Made by a program: the position numbers and the translations under genes. Shown one piece after another: positions 33,365 to 44,587 of a stretch of 64,000 bases of DNA. How positions within the stretch are numbered: position 1 is the stretch's first letter; the number at the start of each line of letters is the position of its first letter. The stretch spans positions 45,104,418-45,168,417 of the forward strand of contig NC_082692.2 of assembly GCF_949987515.2 (NCBI RefSeq). Direction: 5' to 3'. This stretch comes from Delphinus delphis. Lineage: Eukaryota; Chordata; Mammalia; Artiodactyla; Delphinidae. The notes beneath the pieces are model-generated. The model did not search any database, was not told the origin of the DNA, and saw only the letters and a list, made by a program, of their open reading frames with translations.

Positions 33365-35930
33365 TAAAAAAAAGAGAAGATGTTTTTCCTAACTAGTTTA
33401 CTTTTTCTCATATTTGTAACAGAGGCTAATTTTGGATTATCCATAATTTGAGGAATATTATCCCAGATATCTGTATGTCCTTTGTTTGGACATTGGTCTC
33501 CTGTGGTGTAACTTAGATCCTTTGTGGTCATCATTTACTCAAATGTTAGAGAATGCACACTTAGGACTTATAACTCCTTGGGGGGCAGGCAGCTCTGCTC
33601 CCCATGTGGCTGGGTGGTTTCACAGCAGGGGTAGAGAGGTAAACAGGGAGCACCAGAAGTCAGAGTTTAGAACTGTTAATCCTCCTGGGGGTCTTCTGGG
33701 AAGGTAGGGCTTTGTTTCTCTCTAAACTGGGGTTTCTGCAGAGAGTCTGCTGCATCCTGTAGAGAATGAGAATTAGAAAGATGTGCTCAATCAAATCAGG
33801 GGTTGGCTGGGGTGGATCCATGACCTGAAACTCCCCTGCTGGGAGGATGGCCTTGGAAGATGTGAGCTTGATTCAGGAAGCAGTTAACAGTCAGGGATGG
33901 TGAAGTATCATGGCAAATGAGCTGAACAGCATCGGAATAGTTTAGAAGAAAAGAACAGTGGTGTCAAGGAAAGCAGCAACTGGAAAGCAAAATTCAGGAG
34001 TGTGTGCACTAGTCACTAGATAGAGGTGCTACAGATTAGAACAGGCAGCTTGCAGGAGAAAAGGAAAGCAAGCCCTGGGATGTATGGGTGAGAAAGCAAA
34101 GGTTCTGTGTTGTAAAAAATAGTGAACATTACCTATCTCTGAAGGTGCTTGTAAACCTGTAATAATAGAAAAGAAGGTCTAAGTGAGGAGGAAAGTTATT
34201 TGATAAAGATGGGGGAGGGGGGAGGGATTGAACCAATGACTTTGTCAGATCCAATTTGGAGCATACTTTTCCCTTTATTTGAGGAAGGCTTGGGAGGTCA
34301 AAGGTAAATTGAAACAGTAAAATATATTTGCTACTAGATTAAAGTTTCTTGAACCATTTAGTAATCTCAGTCATTCATGAGACTGTCATTCTCACGCATA
34401 TTATTCAAGTGACAAGTTGATGTTCAAGGGTCCTAACGAAGCAATGATTATACAAACACATCTTTAACCCTGTAGTCCTTGTCACCCATTGGCCCAGTCT
34501 CTAACGGTCTTTCTCTATTTGAGTTACTGAGCTGGCAGTCCAAGGAATGTGCATTTATCTTGTCTTCATAAGGAAAAAACCATGGTTAAGTAATTTCTTT
34601 AAAAACATTCTTGATACTTCCTTTCTACCAAATTAGCAACTTTGAAAGTTGTCTCAACTGGACGTTTGCTATTGAAGGGCACATAGGCCCTGGAATAGAG
34701 ATTCATGCTGAGTATAAGCTTTCCTGTCCTTGAAGATCTTGTGCATCTACTTTATACCATATGGTCTCTGAAAATATGATGCACTTTCATGTGAAGGATA
34801 TTTCCAACTGATTTGGTTCACAAAACTGTCAGTTGACTTCATACATCTAATTGAAATGTTTCCCATCTAAAATAGGGCAATTTATAGAAGTGTCTCTCTG
34901 GTTAACTTACGTTGCCTATTCTCCATAAAGCAGGAGGTTTGCAATAAAACATTTGACACCCCCATGGTATTTTGAAAAAACAATATGCAATCTGGCACAA
35001 GTTAACCCTGGTGTGAGATGGCAGATTAGGTAGATAGTGTAAACAGTAGCAACTCTAAAGACTAAATGAAGTGTCATCTTAAGGAGTCTGCTGTTAATGC
35101 AATTTAAATTACTCACCTGAAATTAATATTCTGCTGAGAGAAATAAAGCAATTTAAAGGGCCACATAATTTCTGATCACTGTAATGACATTATGTGGTCA
35201 TGGACTGTTCCTTTATCTAATATGGTAACATTTCAATTTCTTTGAACACTAAACACATTTTTCCATTTTAATTATTGGCTTCTGGAAAAAAAAGATCCAC
35301 TTATTCCCTGTAGATGGTTAACAATTTGAGATTTATGTTTTGCTTCATTAGAGTTAGGTAAACATGACCTTGACATACTGAATATTGTACCTAATATTCA
35401 CTCCTATGGAGGAGGGTGGAAATCAAAGAACTGTGGTCTATGGTGTGCTTTCTCCAGAGGTTAGTTTCATTTCCCCTCTCTAGTGAGAAGCAGTTGGGAA
35501 CATGCCCCATCTCACTTTTCCCATTTGGGCCCTAAACGTGCTAAAGAAAGAACCCAGTTTTTATAAATAAAGGCCTAGTTCTCTGGAGGAAAGAAGAAGA
35601 CCTGCTGGATTCTTTCTAGGTGAGGAAGAAACTTGAGGTGTCCAGGTTTCTAGGTTGTTGGATTGCTTGGATGGGATAACAAGAGGACAAGTGTGTTGAT
35701 GGTTTACACACGCTGGAGTATTCTAGTTGAGCAAGGATTAAAAAGAAAAAGAGCAGCCCTCATTGCAGAGTTGGTTTGAAAAAGAAAGAGTGAAACATAG
35801 CTAAACATTCTAAGCCTAATGAACCCCCCATTTGTTCCTGTTTTCCTAATATTCTTTGCTTTTAGCCCTATGATCATGAAAGTTTATGCCCCCAGCAGGA
35901 TGTAAAGGCTATGAGGCCATTGGGTCCTGG
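33365..35930. other. Anonymous sequence
   Basis: 2.6 kb without a recognised family. The first few hundred bases could be ERV interior next to the LTR, but no gag, pol or env motif is visible. A purine-rich GGGGGAGGGGGGAGGG run lies near 34211-34226. Confidence 0.4.
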
Positions 35931-35931
35931 T

Positions 35932-36105
35932 CGTGGTTCTCAAAATTGGCTGCACATAGAAGCACGTAGGAGCTTCTCATCCCGACGTCCAAGATGCACC
36001 AAAAACAATGAGATCCGTAACTCTGAGGGCAGGATTTGCTATTTTATATGCATTTTTAATGCTCTGCATGGTGATTGCAATTGCAACCAAGATTGAGAAC
36101 TGCTG
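35932..36105 (+). mobile_element. MER5-type hAT (Charlie) element
   Basis: Begins GTGGTTCTCAAAATTGGCTG and ends GATTGAGAACTGCTG, matching the inverted ends of MER5-type elements (GTGGTTCTCAA / TTGAGAACCACTG). The interior has ATGAGATCCGTAACTCTGAG, corresponding to the 'AATCAGAATCTCTGGG' block. The 8-bp target duplication is no longer visible. Confidence 0.72.
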
Positions 36106-36536
36106 CGGTAGAAAAACTCTTATGAGGGCAAAGATGTTTGTGTTGGCATTATTACCTTGTGAAGAATTCGATTATCTGTTTAATCTTACTATTGACTTCT
36201 AGTTCAAAGAGAGAAGAGATTCTATTTATTTAGATTTGGTCAAAACGACAGTGAAATTCTCTAGGACAAGCGTTCTTCAGATTTTTTTTTAGCTCAGTCT
36301 TTAACAAAATGACTGGCATCTAGGGGTTGTCTATATAAATAAATGCTTAGCCTGCCTGTTTAAGTTTATTTGATGGAAATTATTTCTTGTCATTCAGGGA
36401 CCTTGTTAACAGACATAAATATTTAGGAAGAATACCTTTCTCACTTAGCACATCACTGCCTGCGGTGAATAAATAAACTTCTTCAGTAAAAATATATAGA
36501 AATATTTTCCCCCAAAGAACTTCAGCATTAGGTAGA
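36106..36536. other. Anonymous AT-rich sequence
   Basis: Nothing recognised. Confidence 0.45.
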
Positions 36537-36550
36537 ATAAATCTTCTTTA

Positions 36551-36606
36551 TGGGAAGAGGTGAGTTCTATGTCCTACTACTCTGCCATCTTGATTCCTCT
36601 TTCAGG
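36551..36606 (-). mobile_element. 56-bp LINE-1 5'-end-only insertion
   Basis: On the minus strand this is the first ~50 nt of an L1 5' UTR: GAGGAATCAAGATGGCAGAG, then a stretch ending CTCACCTCTTCCCA. It is bounded by a perfect 14-bp direct repeat, ATAAATCTTCTTTA (36537-36550 and 36607-36620). No 3' L1 sequence or poly(A) tail is present. The YY1-type motif is at 36584-36591. Confidence 0.85.
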
Positions 36607-36620
36607 ATAAATCTTCTTTA

Positions 36621-37560
36621 AATGACTTGAATAGAGTTAACTTTTGCATTTGGAAGCTGATTATATTAAAAACTAATCAGTAATCTAAGCTTATAGTAGG
36701 CATTGGTCACATGTTTGAATGAGTGAAAGAATCAGTGGTTGACAGATAATTCTATAGAGAATTAATATTGCTTCTGGACACTGTGATTTATGGTATCCAG
36801 GCTTCACAGAGACTGACCCATTTAATGAATGATGTCAGCCTATGCTTATCAGGGAAAAATAATTTCCAGGCACCTCAAATAAACCCTTATGATAGAATAA
36901 GGCTTTTTCCTCTCTCTCTCTCCCTACCTACACATCCATCCATCCCTCCACCTATTTACCTACCTATCTAGCTGCCTACTGTTACCAGAATTTTTCCTTC
37001 CTCTTTTAAATCTACATCTCTGCTTTCATTAAAAGTAGAAAAGCATTCTACTTTTATCTTATTCATTAGACTGAGATCTTGGATCATCTAGCTACAGATA
37101 TCCCTGATTTCTGCCACACAGATTTCTGTGAAAACCAGACACATAAGAAATAAATACTGTGCATGTTCTGATAATTTTTATGATGCCATTGTCAGTAAAT
37201 ATTGGGTAACATTAGTGGAAACTATTAAATATTCTACTATGTATTAATAGATTAAGCCAATAATGATTTTTTTCTCTTAAAATTTAACAGAGGGATTGAA
37301 ATTACATTGTACCTTAAGTTAAAATGAAAACTTTAAGGAAGAATGTTTAAATCATAATAAAATGTGGAGAAAATAAATATATATCACTGAAATTAAACAT
37401 ATATTAACAATTTACCCCTATTTGTCCTTTCATTCACCCTCTCCCTTCCTCTCGCTCCCTCTTCATCACCATTAATAAAAAATTTGCAACCATAACTAAA
37501 GCTTCATCCATTTCTCCTGCTCCTTTTTTACCCCCTTGGGGTCACCATACTTCTGAAGTT
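36621..37560. other. Anonymous sequence with a short tetranucleotide-like tract
   Basis: No gene or repeat family recognised. The tract at about 36908-36975 is (CT)n followed by CCAT/CCTA-type units. Confidence 0.45.
36908..36975. repeat. Degenerate CT / CCAT / CCTA simple repeat
   Basis: CCTCTCTCTCTCTCCCTACC, then CATCCATCCATCCCTCCACC and TATTTACCTACCTATCTAGC: an imperfect microsatellite, potentially length-polymorphic. Confidence 0.75.
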
Positions 37561-37800
37561 GATGTGTTGTGTTCCTGTGCATGTTTTCTACTGTCTACAT
37601 ATGCATGTACACATGAATGAAATAGACACTATTGTTTGGGTATTTATTAAAATGCATAGAAATTTGTTTGCCGTACTGTTAACATTGGTTTTTGAAATTT
37701 ATTCGTGATATGCAGAGAGCTAGTTATTTGTTTTAATGGCTGTGTAATATTCCATTCTCTCTAACAATTTGCAATTTAGTTTATTCATTCTCTAATGGGG
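37560..37800 (-). mobile_element. Possible ancient L1 3'-end fragment
   Basis: The stretch TTTAATGGCTGTGTAATATTCC (about 37732-37753) and the surrounding 'TTTATTCATTCTCTAATGGGG' resemble the 3' end of ancient L1M families. Very diverged. Confidence 0.4.
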
Positions 37801-37864
37801 GTCTCTTAGGATTAGAGATAGACATGGAAATGTTACCTGGAGTTGATATTTGCATTAAATCCTG

Positions 37865-40345
37865 ATCAGTTCCTTTTGTGGTTCCATACAAACTTTAGGA
37901 TTCCAGTTCTGTGAAAAATGCCACTGGTCTTTTGATAGGGATTGCATTGAATCTGTAGATTTCTTTGGGTAGTATAGATATTTTAACAATATTAATTCTT
38001 CCAATCTATGAACATGGTATAGCTTTCTATTTATTTCTTTCTTCTTCAATTTTTTTCATAAAAGTCTTACAGTTTTCAGAGTATACATCTTTCACCTCCT
38101 TAAATTATTCCTAGGTATTTTATTCTTTTTGATGCAATTGTAAATGAACTTGTTTCTTAATTTCCCTTTCTGATAGTTTGGTATTAGTGTATAGATATGC
38201 AACAGATTTCTATATATTGATTTTGTATCCTGCAAGTTTACTAAATTCAGTATTACTTCTAATAGCTTTTTGGTGGCATCTTTAGTGTTTTTAATATACT
38301 GTACCATGTCATCTACAAACAGTAACAGTTTTACTTTTTGGTCTCCAATTTGGATGCCTCTTATCTCTTTTTCATTTCTGATTGCTGGGGCTAAGACTTC
38401 CAATACTATGTTGAATAAAAGTGGTGATAGTAAGTATCCTTTTCTTCTTCCTGATATTGGAGGAAAGATTTCAGCTTTTCATCATTGAATATGATGTTAG
38501 GTGTGGACTAGTCATTTTTGGCCTTTATTACATTGAGATATATTGTCTGTATACCCAGTTTGTTGAGAATTTTTATCTTGAATGTATGTTGAGTTTTGTC
38601 TAATGCTTTTTCTGCATCTATTGAGATGATCAAATAATTTTTATCCTTTGTTTTGTTAATGCAGTGTATCACATTGATTGTGGATATTGAGCCATCCTTG
38701 CATCCCTGGACTAAATCCCACTTGACCATGGTGTACGATCCTTTCAATGTATTATTGAATTCAGTCTACTACTATTTTTTTGAGAATTTTTGCATCTATG
38801 TTCATCAGAAATATTGGCCTATAATTTTCTTTTTTGGTAATGTCTTTGTCTGGTTTTGGTATCAGGTTATGGTGACTTTGTAGAGTGTGTTGGGGAAGTG
38901 TTCCCATCTCTTCAATTTTTGAAATAGTTTGAAAAGAATAGATATTAGCTCCTCTTTAAATGTTCTGTAGAATTCACCTGTGAAGCTGTCTGGTTCTGGA
39001 CTTTTGTTTACTCAAAATTTTTTGATTACTGATTCAATTTCATTACTAGTGATCTGTCTGTTCATATTTTTTATTTCTTCCTGATTCAGTCTTGGGAAAT
39101 TGTACATTTCTAAGAATTTATCCATTTTTGGGGTGTCCATTTTATTGACATATCATTGTTCATTGTAATCTCTTATGATCCTTTGTATTTCTGTGATATT
39201 GGTTGTAACTTCTCTTTCATTTCTGAATTTACTTATATGGGTCCTCTCTTTTTCTTGATGAATCTGGCTATAAGGGTTATCAATTTTCTTAATCTTTTCA
39301 GAGAACCAGCTCTGAGATTCACTGATCTTTTCTATTGTATTTTTAGTCTCTATCTTATTTATTTCTGTTCTGATATTTATTATTTCTTTCCTTCTACTAA
39401 ATGTGGGCTTTGTTTCTTTTTTTTATAGTAAGGATAGGTTTTTTATTTAAGATTTTTCTTATTTCTGAGGTAGACCTGTGTCACTATAAACTTTCCTTTT
39501 AGAAGTGCTTTTGCTGCATCCCATAGATTTTGGAACACTGTGTTTCCTTTTTCATTTGTCTCAAGGTATTTTTTTCTTTTTTTCTTTGATTTCTTTGTTG
39601 ACCCATTTGTTGTTTAGTAGCGTGTTGTTTAGCCTTCATGTGTTTGTATTTTTTCAAGTTTTATTCCTGTAATTGATTTCTAGTTTCATATCATTGTGGT
39701 CAGAAATTTGCTTGATATAATTTCAATCTTTTTAAATTTATTGAGACGATTTATGGCCTACTGTATGATCTAACATGGAGAATGTTGCATGCTGCTGTTT
39801 TGGGATGGAATAATCTGCATATATCTGTTTGATCTAATGTGTCATTTAAAGCCAAAATTTGATTATAGATTTTCTGTGTGGACGATCTGTTCATTGATGT
39901 AAGTGACGTGTATAACTTGTCCCCTACTGTTATAGTATTACTGTCAATATCTCCCTTTTATATCTGTTAATGTTTGCTTTATGTATTAAGTGCTCCTATG
40001 TTGACTGCATAGATATTTACAAGTGTTATATCCTCTAGTTGGATTGATTCCTTTATCATTATAGAACATTTTTCTTTGTCTCTACTTACAGTCTTTATTT
40101 TAAAGTCTATTTTGTCTGAAACAAGTATTGCTACCCCCACTTTCTTTTCCTCTGTTTGCATGGAATGCTTTTACCATCCCCTCACTTTCAGTCTGTGTGT
40201 GTCTCTAGATCTGAAGTGAGTCTCTTGTAGGCAGCATACATGAAGACTTATTTTTTAATCTATTCATCCAACTTTTGTTTTTTGATTGGAGCATTTACCC
40301 ACTTACATTCAAAGCAATTATTGATACATATGTGCTTATTACCAT
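37865..40345 (-). pseudogene. LINE-1 ORF2 remnant, L1-C (3'-truncated)
   Basis: Fragments in minus-strand order: endonuclease (40161-39979), palm/finger region (38747-38508), the reverse-transcriptase active-site segment (38403-38092) and post-RT sequence (38049 to about 37865). The active-site box reads FVDD, so the two aspartates survive here, unlike in L1-A and L1-B. Frameshifts elsewhere and the missing C-terminus make it non-functional. Confidence 0.85.
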
Positions 40346-40441
40346 CTTGTTAATTGTTTTTTGGTTGTAGCTTTGTTCCATTATTCTTCCCTTCCTCTCT
40401 TTCCTGGTGATTTGATATCTATCTTCACTATTGTATTTGGA

Positions 40442-40445
<4 letters not shown>

Positions 40446-40486
<41 letters not shown>

Positions 40487-40490
40487 GGTA
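40446..40490. repeat. (CT)n microsatellite with T-run
   Basis: About 16 CT units followed by T9, grown inside L1-C between the ORF2 start and ORF1. The complementary Arg-Glu repeat frame is not a protein. Confidence 0.9.
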
Positions 40491-40606
40491 ACAAAGGTTT
40501 TTGATTTGTGGTTACTCTGAGGTTCATATATAATAACATATATATTGATGACCTTTTAAGCTCAAGCACATTTTTACAGCCATACATTTTTAGTGATTTC
40601 CCTATG

Positions 40607-40670
40607 TTTTATTTATTTATTTATTTATTTATTTATTATTTATAATAATAAATATTATTTATTTATTTTC
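40607..40670. repeat. (TTTA)n microsatellite
   Basis: Eight or so TTTA units, a TAATAATAAA interruption, then more TTTA. It lies within L1-C. Confidence 0.88.
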
Positions 40671-42778
40671 CCTAGTTTTTGACTCATATTTTACATCTTT
40701 TTATTTTTGTGTCCCTTAACTACCTATTGTAGGTATGGATGATTTTGCTACTTTTGTCTTTAACCTTCCTATTCACTATATAAGTGGTTAATCCATTACC
40801 TTTATTTTATGTTTGCCTTTCCCAGTGACATTTTTCTTTTCATAATTTTCTTATATCAAGTTGTGGCCTTTCCTGATTAGAGATGTTCTTTTTACATTTC
40901 TTATAAGGCCAGCTTAGTGGTGATGAAATATTTAACTTTTGCTTGTTTTGTAAAACTCTTTATCCTTCCTTCAATTCTGAATGATAACCTTGCTGGGTAG
41001 AGTACCCTTGGTTGTAGGTTTTTTTCCTTTTATCACTTCAAATAAATTGTGCACCTTGCTTCTGGCCCACAAAACCTCTGCTGAAAAGTCAGGTGAGACT
41101 CTATGGGAGTTCCCTGATATGTAACTAGTTGTTTTTTTCTTGCTGCTCTTAATATTCTCTCTTTATCTTTAATTTTTACCATTTTAATTATAATGTATCT
41201 TGGATATGGACCTCTTTGGATTCATCTTGTTTGGGACTCTCTGTGTTTTCTGGATGTGGATGTCTGTTTCCTTTCCCAGATTAGGGAAGTTTCAGCTATT
41301 ACATCTTCAAATATGTTCTCTGTCCCTTTCTCTCTCTCTCTTCTTTTTCTGGGACCCCTTTAGTGAGAATATTAGTAGAAATGTTGCTCCAGAGTTCCCT
41401 TAAACTATCCTCACTTTTAAGAGTTCTTTTTTCTTTTTGCTATTCTGATTGCTGTTCTGATAGGGTGATTTCCACTACCCTATTTTCCTGATCACTGATC
41501 CATTTCTCTGTATTTTCCAAACTATTTATTCCCTGTAGTGTATTTTTTATTTCAATTATTATATTGTTCTGTATAATTGGTTCTTTTTTATATTTTCTAT
41601 CTCTTTGTTGAAGTTCTCACTTCATCCATTCTTCAAGAGTTCATCCATTCTTTCCTGATTTTGGTGAGCATTTTTATGATTATACTTTAAGACTCTTTAT
41701 GTGGTAAACTGCTTATTTTCATTTTGTTTAGTTCATTTTCTGAGGTTTTGTCTTGTTCTTTTACTTGGAAGGTGTTCCTTTGTATCATCATTTTGCCTTT
41801 TTGTGTGTTTGTTTTTAATGTATTAGGTATATAATCTACATGTCCTGGTCTTGAAGGAGTGGCCTATGTCAAAGGTGTCCTGTAGGACCCAGTGGTACAA
41901 TCCCCTCTGGTCACCAGAGCCAGGCGTTCCTGGGGTATCCTCTGTGTGGGCTGCATGTTCCCTCTGGTTGTGGTTGAGCTGTGATTGCTGTGGGCATGCT
42001 GGTGTTCAAGGCTGGCTCCCAGGATGGGAAGCACTTTGAAGGGGTGCTGATGGGGGCCATCCACTGTGTGAGATGGGGCAGAAACCAAATTTGGAAGACA
42101 GGAATGTTGGCTGGGGCTGGTCCTCAGGGGAATGACAGGGACCAATAGTGAGAGCTATGCTGATGGAAAGTGACAGAAATGGCACCTACCAGCTAGGTGG
42201 AAGAAGAGTTAAAACAATGGTGCCCACAAGTGCTTCCTTTCCTGGAGTAAGTTCCACCAGATCCCTGTCCCTCCAGTACAAGCCCTGACATTGGTGAATG
42301 AATCTCCTTTTTATATGACTTAGGTGCTTTTCAAGCTGCTGCCTCTGTGCTGGGACTTGGAGTGAGAAAATTTGTGTGTGAGCCCTTTAAGAGTGGAATC
42401 TTGGTTTCCCACAACCCTCTAGTTCTACTTGTTGTAAGACCTTCTGGTTTTCAAAGCCAGACGTTATGAGGGCTCATCTTCCTGGTGCAGGTCCCCGGGC
42501 TGGGGATCCTGACGTTGGTCTCATACCCCTCTCCTCCTCATAGGGGGCTTCCACATTAGTGATATCCCTCCCACTGTAGGTTCTGACTAGATCATGTCTC
42601 TATCCCTCCTACCCATATGATGTGTGGCCTTTTAAAAATATCTTTAGTTGTAGAAAGTCTGTATTGCTAGTCTTCATGTTGTTCTCAGAGATATGTTTTA
42701 TATGCAGTTGTGGTTTTGATGTGTCCGTGGGAAGAGGTGAGTTCAGGATGTTCCTACTCTGCCATGTTGATCTGGATT

Positions 42779-44180
42779 CCTAAAATGGTGGTCAGTCTTA
42801 TTATATGTTAACTATGTATATAGATTATCTGATTTTTTTATCATACACATATGTAACACAGATAAATTTGAATTTGTTATAGTTGTAGCAAAATTTTAAT
42901 TTATATATTCTGCAAAATTATTCCTTTTTGGATTTGGAATTTTTAAGATCTTTTTCATGACTTGTTGATATACAGAAACATTATTAAATTTATTATGTTT
43001 AGGTCTCTTAAATCTTAGAATATGACAATAATTTTCATATGTTCTTTCATATATTACCATTTAAAGTGAAAATTCAATTCTTTTAAAAAACAATTTATAC
43101 AAATGCACTTTTTTTTGAGAAAAAAATTAATTGTTTTTTCTTAAGCATATTGATAATTTCCTTGTAGAGAACATAATGCCAAATATGTGTTCATAACAGA
43201 GTGCTTGTGGAGTGACAAATCAGGGAATGAAATTGACTTCACAATGCATGTTATATGCCATTTTTTTGTCTTTATTTTTGTCTCATAATCAATTTTAACT
43301 TTTATAAATTAACTTACTGTAAAAAATAGAACATGTCATTTAAAAATCTTTTTTTGAAGATAGTAAAGTTATTTCCCCTGCATTCAATAGGCAAGAGAAC
43401 AAACATGAAACTGAACTGATAGATAATATTCGAGCTCTATCCTTGTATATATTATGAACATATGTAATTATGCATTTAAAAAAGCCATTGAGCTTTTAAT
43501 GGGCAGTCCATAATCTTGAAATGTTAGTCCATGTAATCCAAAGAACTAAGCTTAATTTATTGAAATGTTATAACAAGGGTTAATGATGTACATGTTTTTA
43601 TACACTCTTAAAAAGGAATGATATTGCTAAGTTTTTTGTAATAGTCATTTCCTATTTCTAATCTTTATTTTCTTCCTTTGAAAAAAATGATTGCTGAAAT
43701 CTTCCACACTAGTAATTATCAATCTCATTATGGGGTGGAATAAAATAAATCATAGAATTGATGTCCAAAGGAAAAGTTTAGCTAACCTTCCTCAAGGAAG
43801 GTTATGTGGTTATATATACATATATACGGTCTCATTAGGTAATGCAAGATTTAATAAGGGCACAACACATGCTTAATGCATTATTAGAAATTTCTAAGAG
43901 CATGTAGGAGAGGCATACATTAGACAAAGATGAATTGCTGAATTTTTGTCTTACTATACTTGATTTAGGAATTTTCAAATTCTGAAATATTGTTCTAGAT
44001 ATTGACTTTCAGGGATGACATTGGAAATGAATTCAATTAGATCCGGTTTTATTCTGATACCCAATGTTTCCAGCTATATTTTTATTCTGCTTTAAATTTT
44101 TTAAATATTATTTTGAATTTTCTTATATTGTGACACTGTTATGAACCCCTCATTAGGTTTACTAAGAAATATCTGCAAAT
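42779..44180. other. Anonymous AT-rich sequence
   Basis: 1.4 kb of AT-rich DNA with no recognised repeat or gene; a short alternating TATATACATATATAC run lies near 43812-43827. Confidence 0.45.
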
Positions 44181-44204
44181 TTCTTCATTCCCTAGGGCTG
44201 ATTT
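44181..44204 (-). mobile_element. MLT1-like LTR, distal fragment (left of L1-B)
   Basis: TTCCCTAGGGCTGATTT corresponds to the terminal 'TTTCCTAGGGCTGCTGTAAC' of an antisense MLT1-type LTR. It continues after L1-B at 51353, with the last 11 bp duplicated as the L1 target site. Confidence 0.65.
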
Positions 44205-44587
44205 TTTTTTTTTTTGGTAACATCTTTATTGGAGTATAATTGCTTAACAATGTTGTGTTAGTGTCTGCTTTATAAAAAAGTGAATCAGTTATACATATAC
44301 ATATATTCCCATATCTCTACCATCTTGCATCTCCCTCCCTCCCATTCTCCCTATACCACCCCTCTAGGTGGTCACAAAGCACTGAGCTGATCTCCCTGTG
44401 CTATGTGACTGTTTCCCAATAGCTATCAATTTTACATTTAGTAGTGTATATATGTCTATTCCACTCTCTCACTTTGTCCCAGCTTACCCTTCCCCCTCCC
44501 TGTGTCCTTAAGTCCATTTTCTAGTAGGTCTGGGTCTTTATTCCCATCCTGCCCCTAAGTTCTTCACAACAATTTTTTTCCATTTTT

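Larger units (their letters stand above)
37865..42778 (-). mobile_element. Older LINE-1 (L1-C) with 5' end but no 3' end
   Basis: A 4.9-kb antisense L1. The 5' end is near 42778 (minus strand ...CCAGATCAACATGGCAGAGTA), ORF1 starts near 41791, ORF2 starts near 40345, and ORF2 stops abruptly at about 37865 within the region after the reverse transcriptase. The last ORF2 part and 3' UTR are missing, and no target duplication was found. It is more diverged than L1-A and L1-B and contains later microsatellites (40446-40490, 40607-40670). The 5' UTR is about 0.99 kb. Confidence 0.88.

Noticed and set aside
36908..36975. Regular short repeats as a possible CRISPR or satellite array
   Set aside because: Degenerate 2-4 bp units without spacers: a simple microsatellite in a mammalian genome.
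40381..40587. Arg-Glu repeat peptide frame
   Set aside because: Translation of the (CT)n microsatellite inside L1-C.
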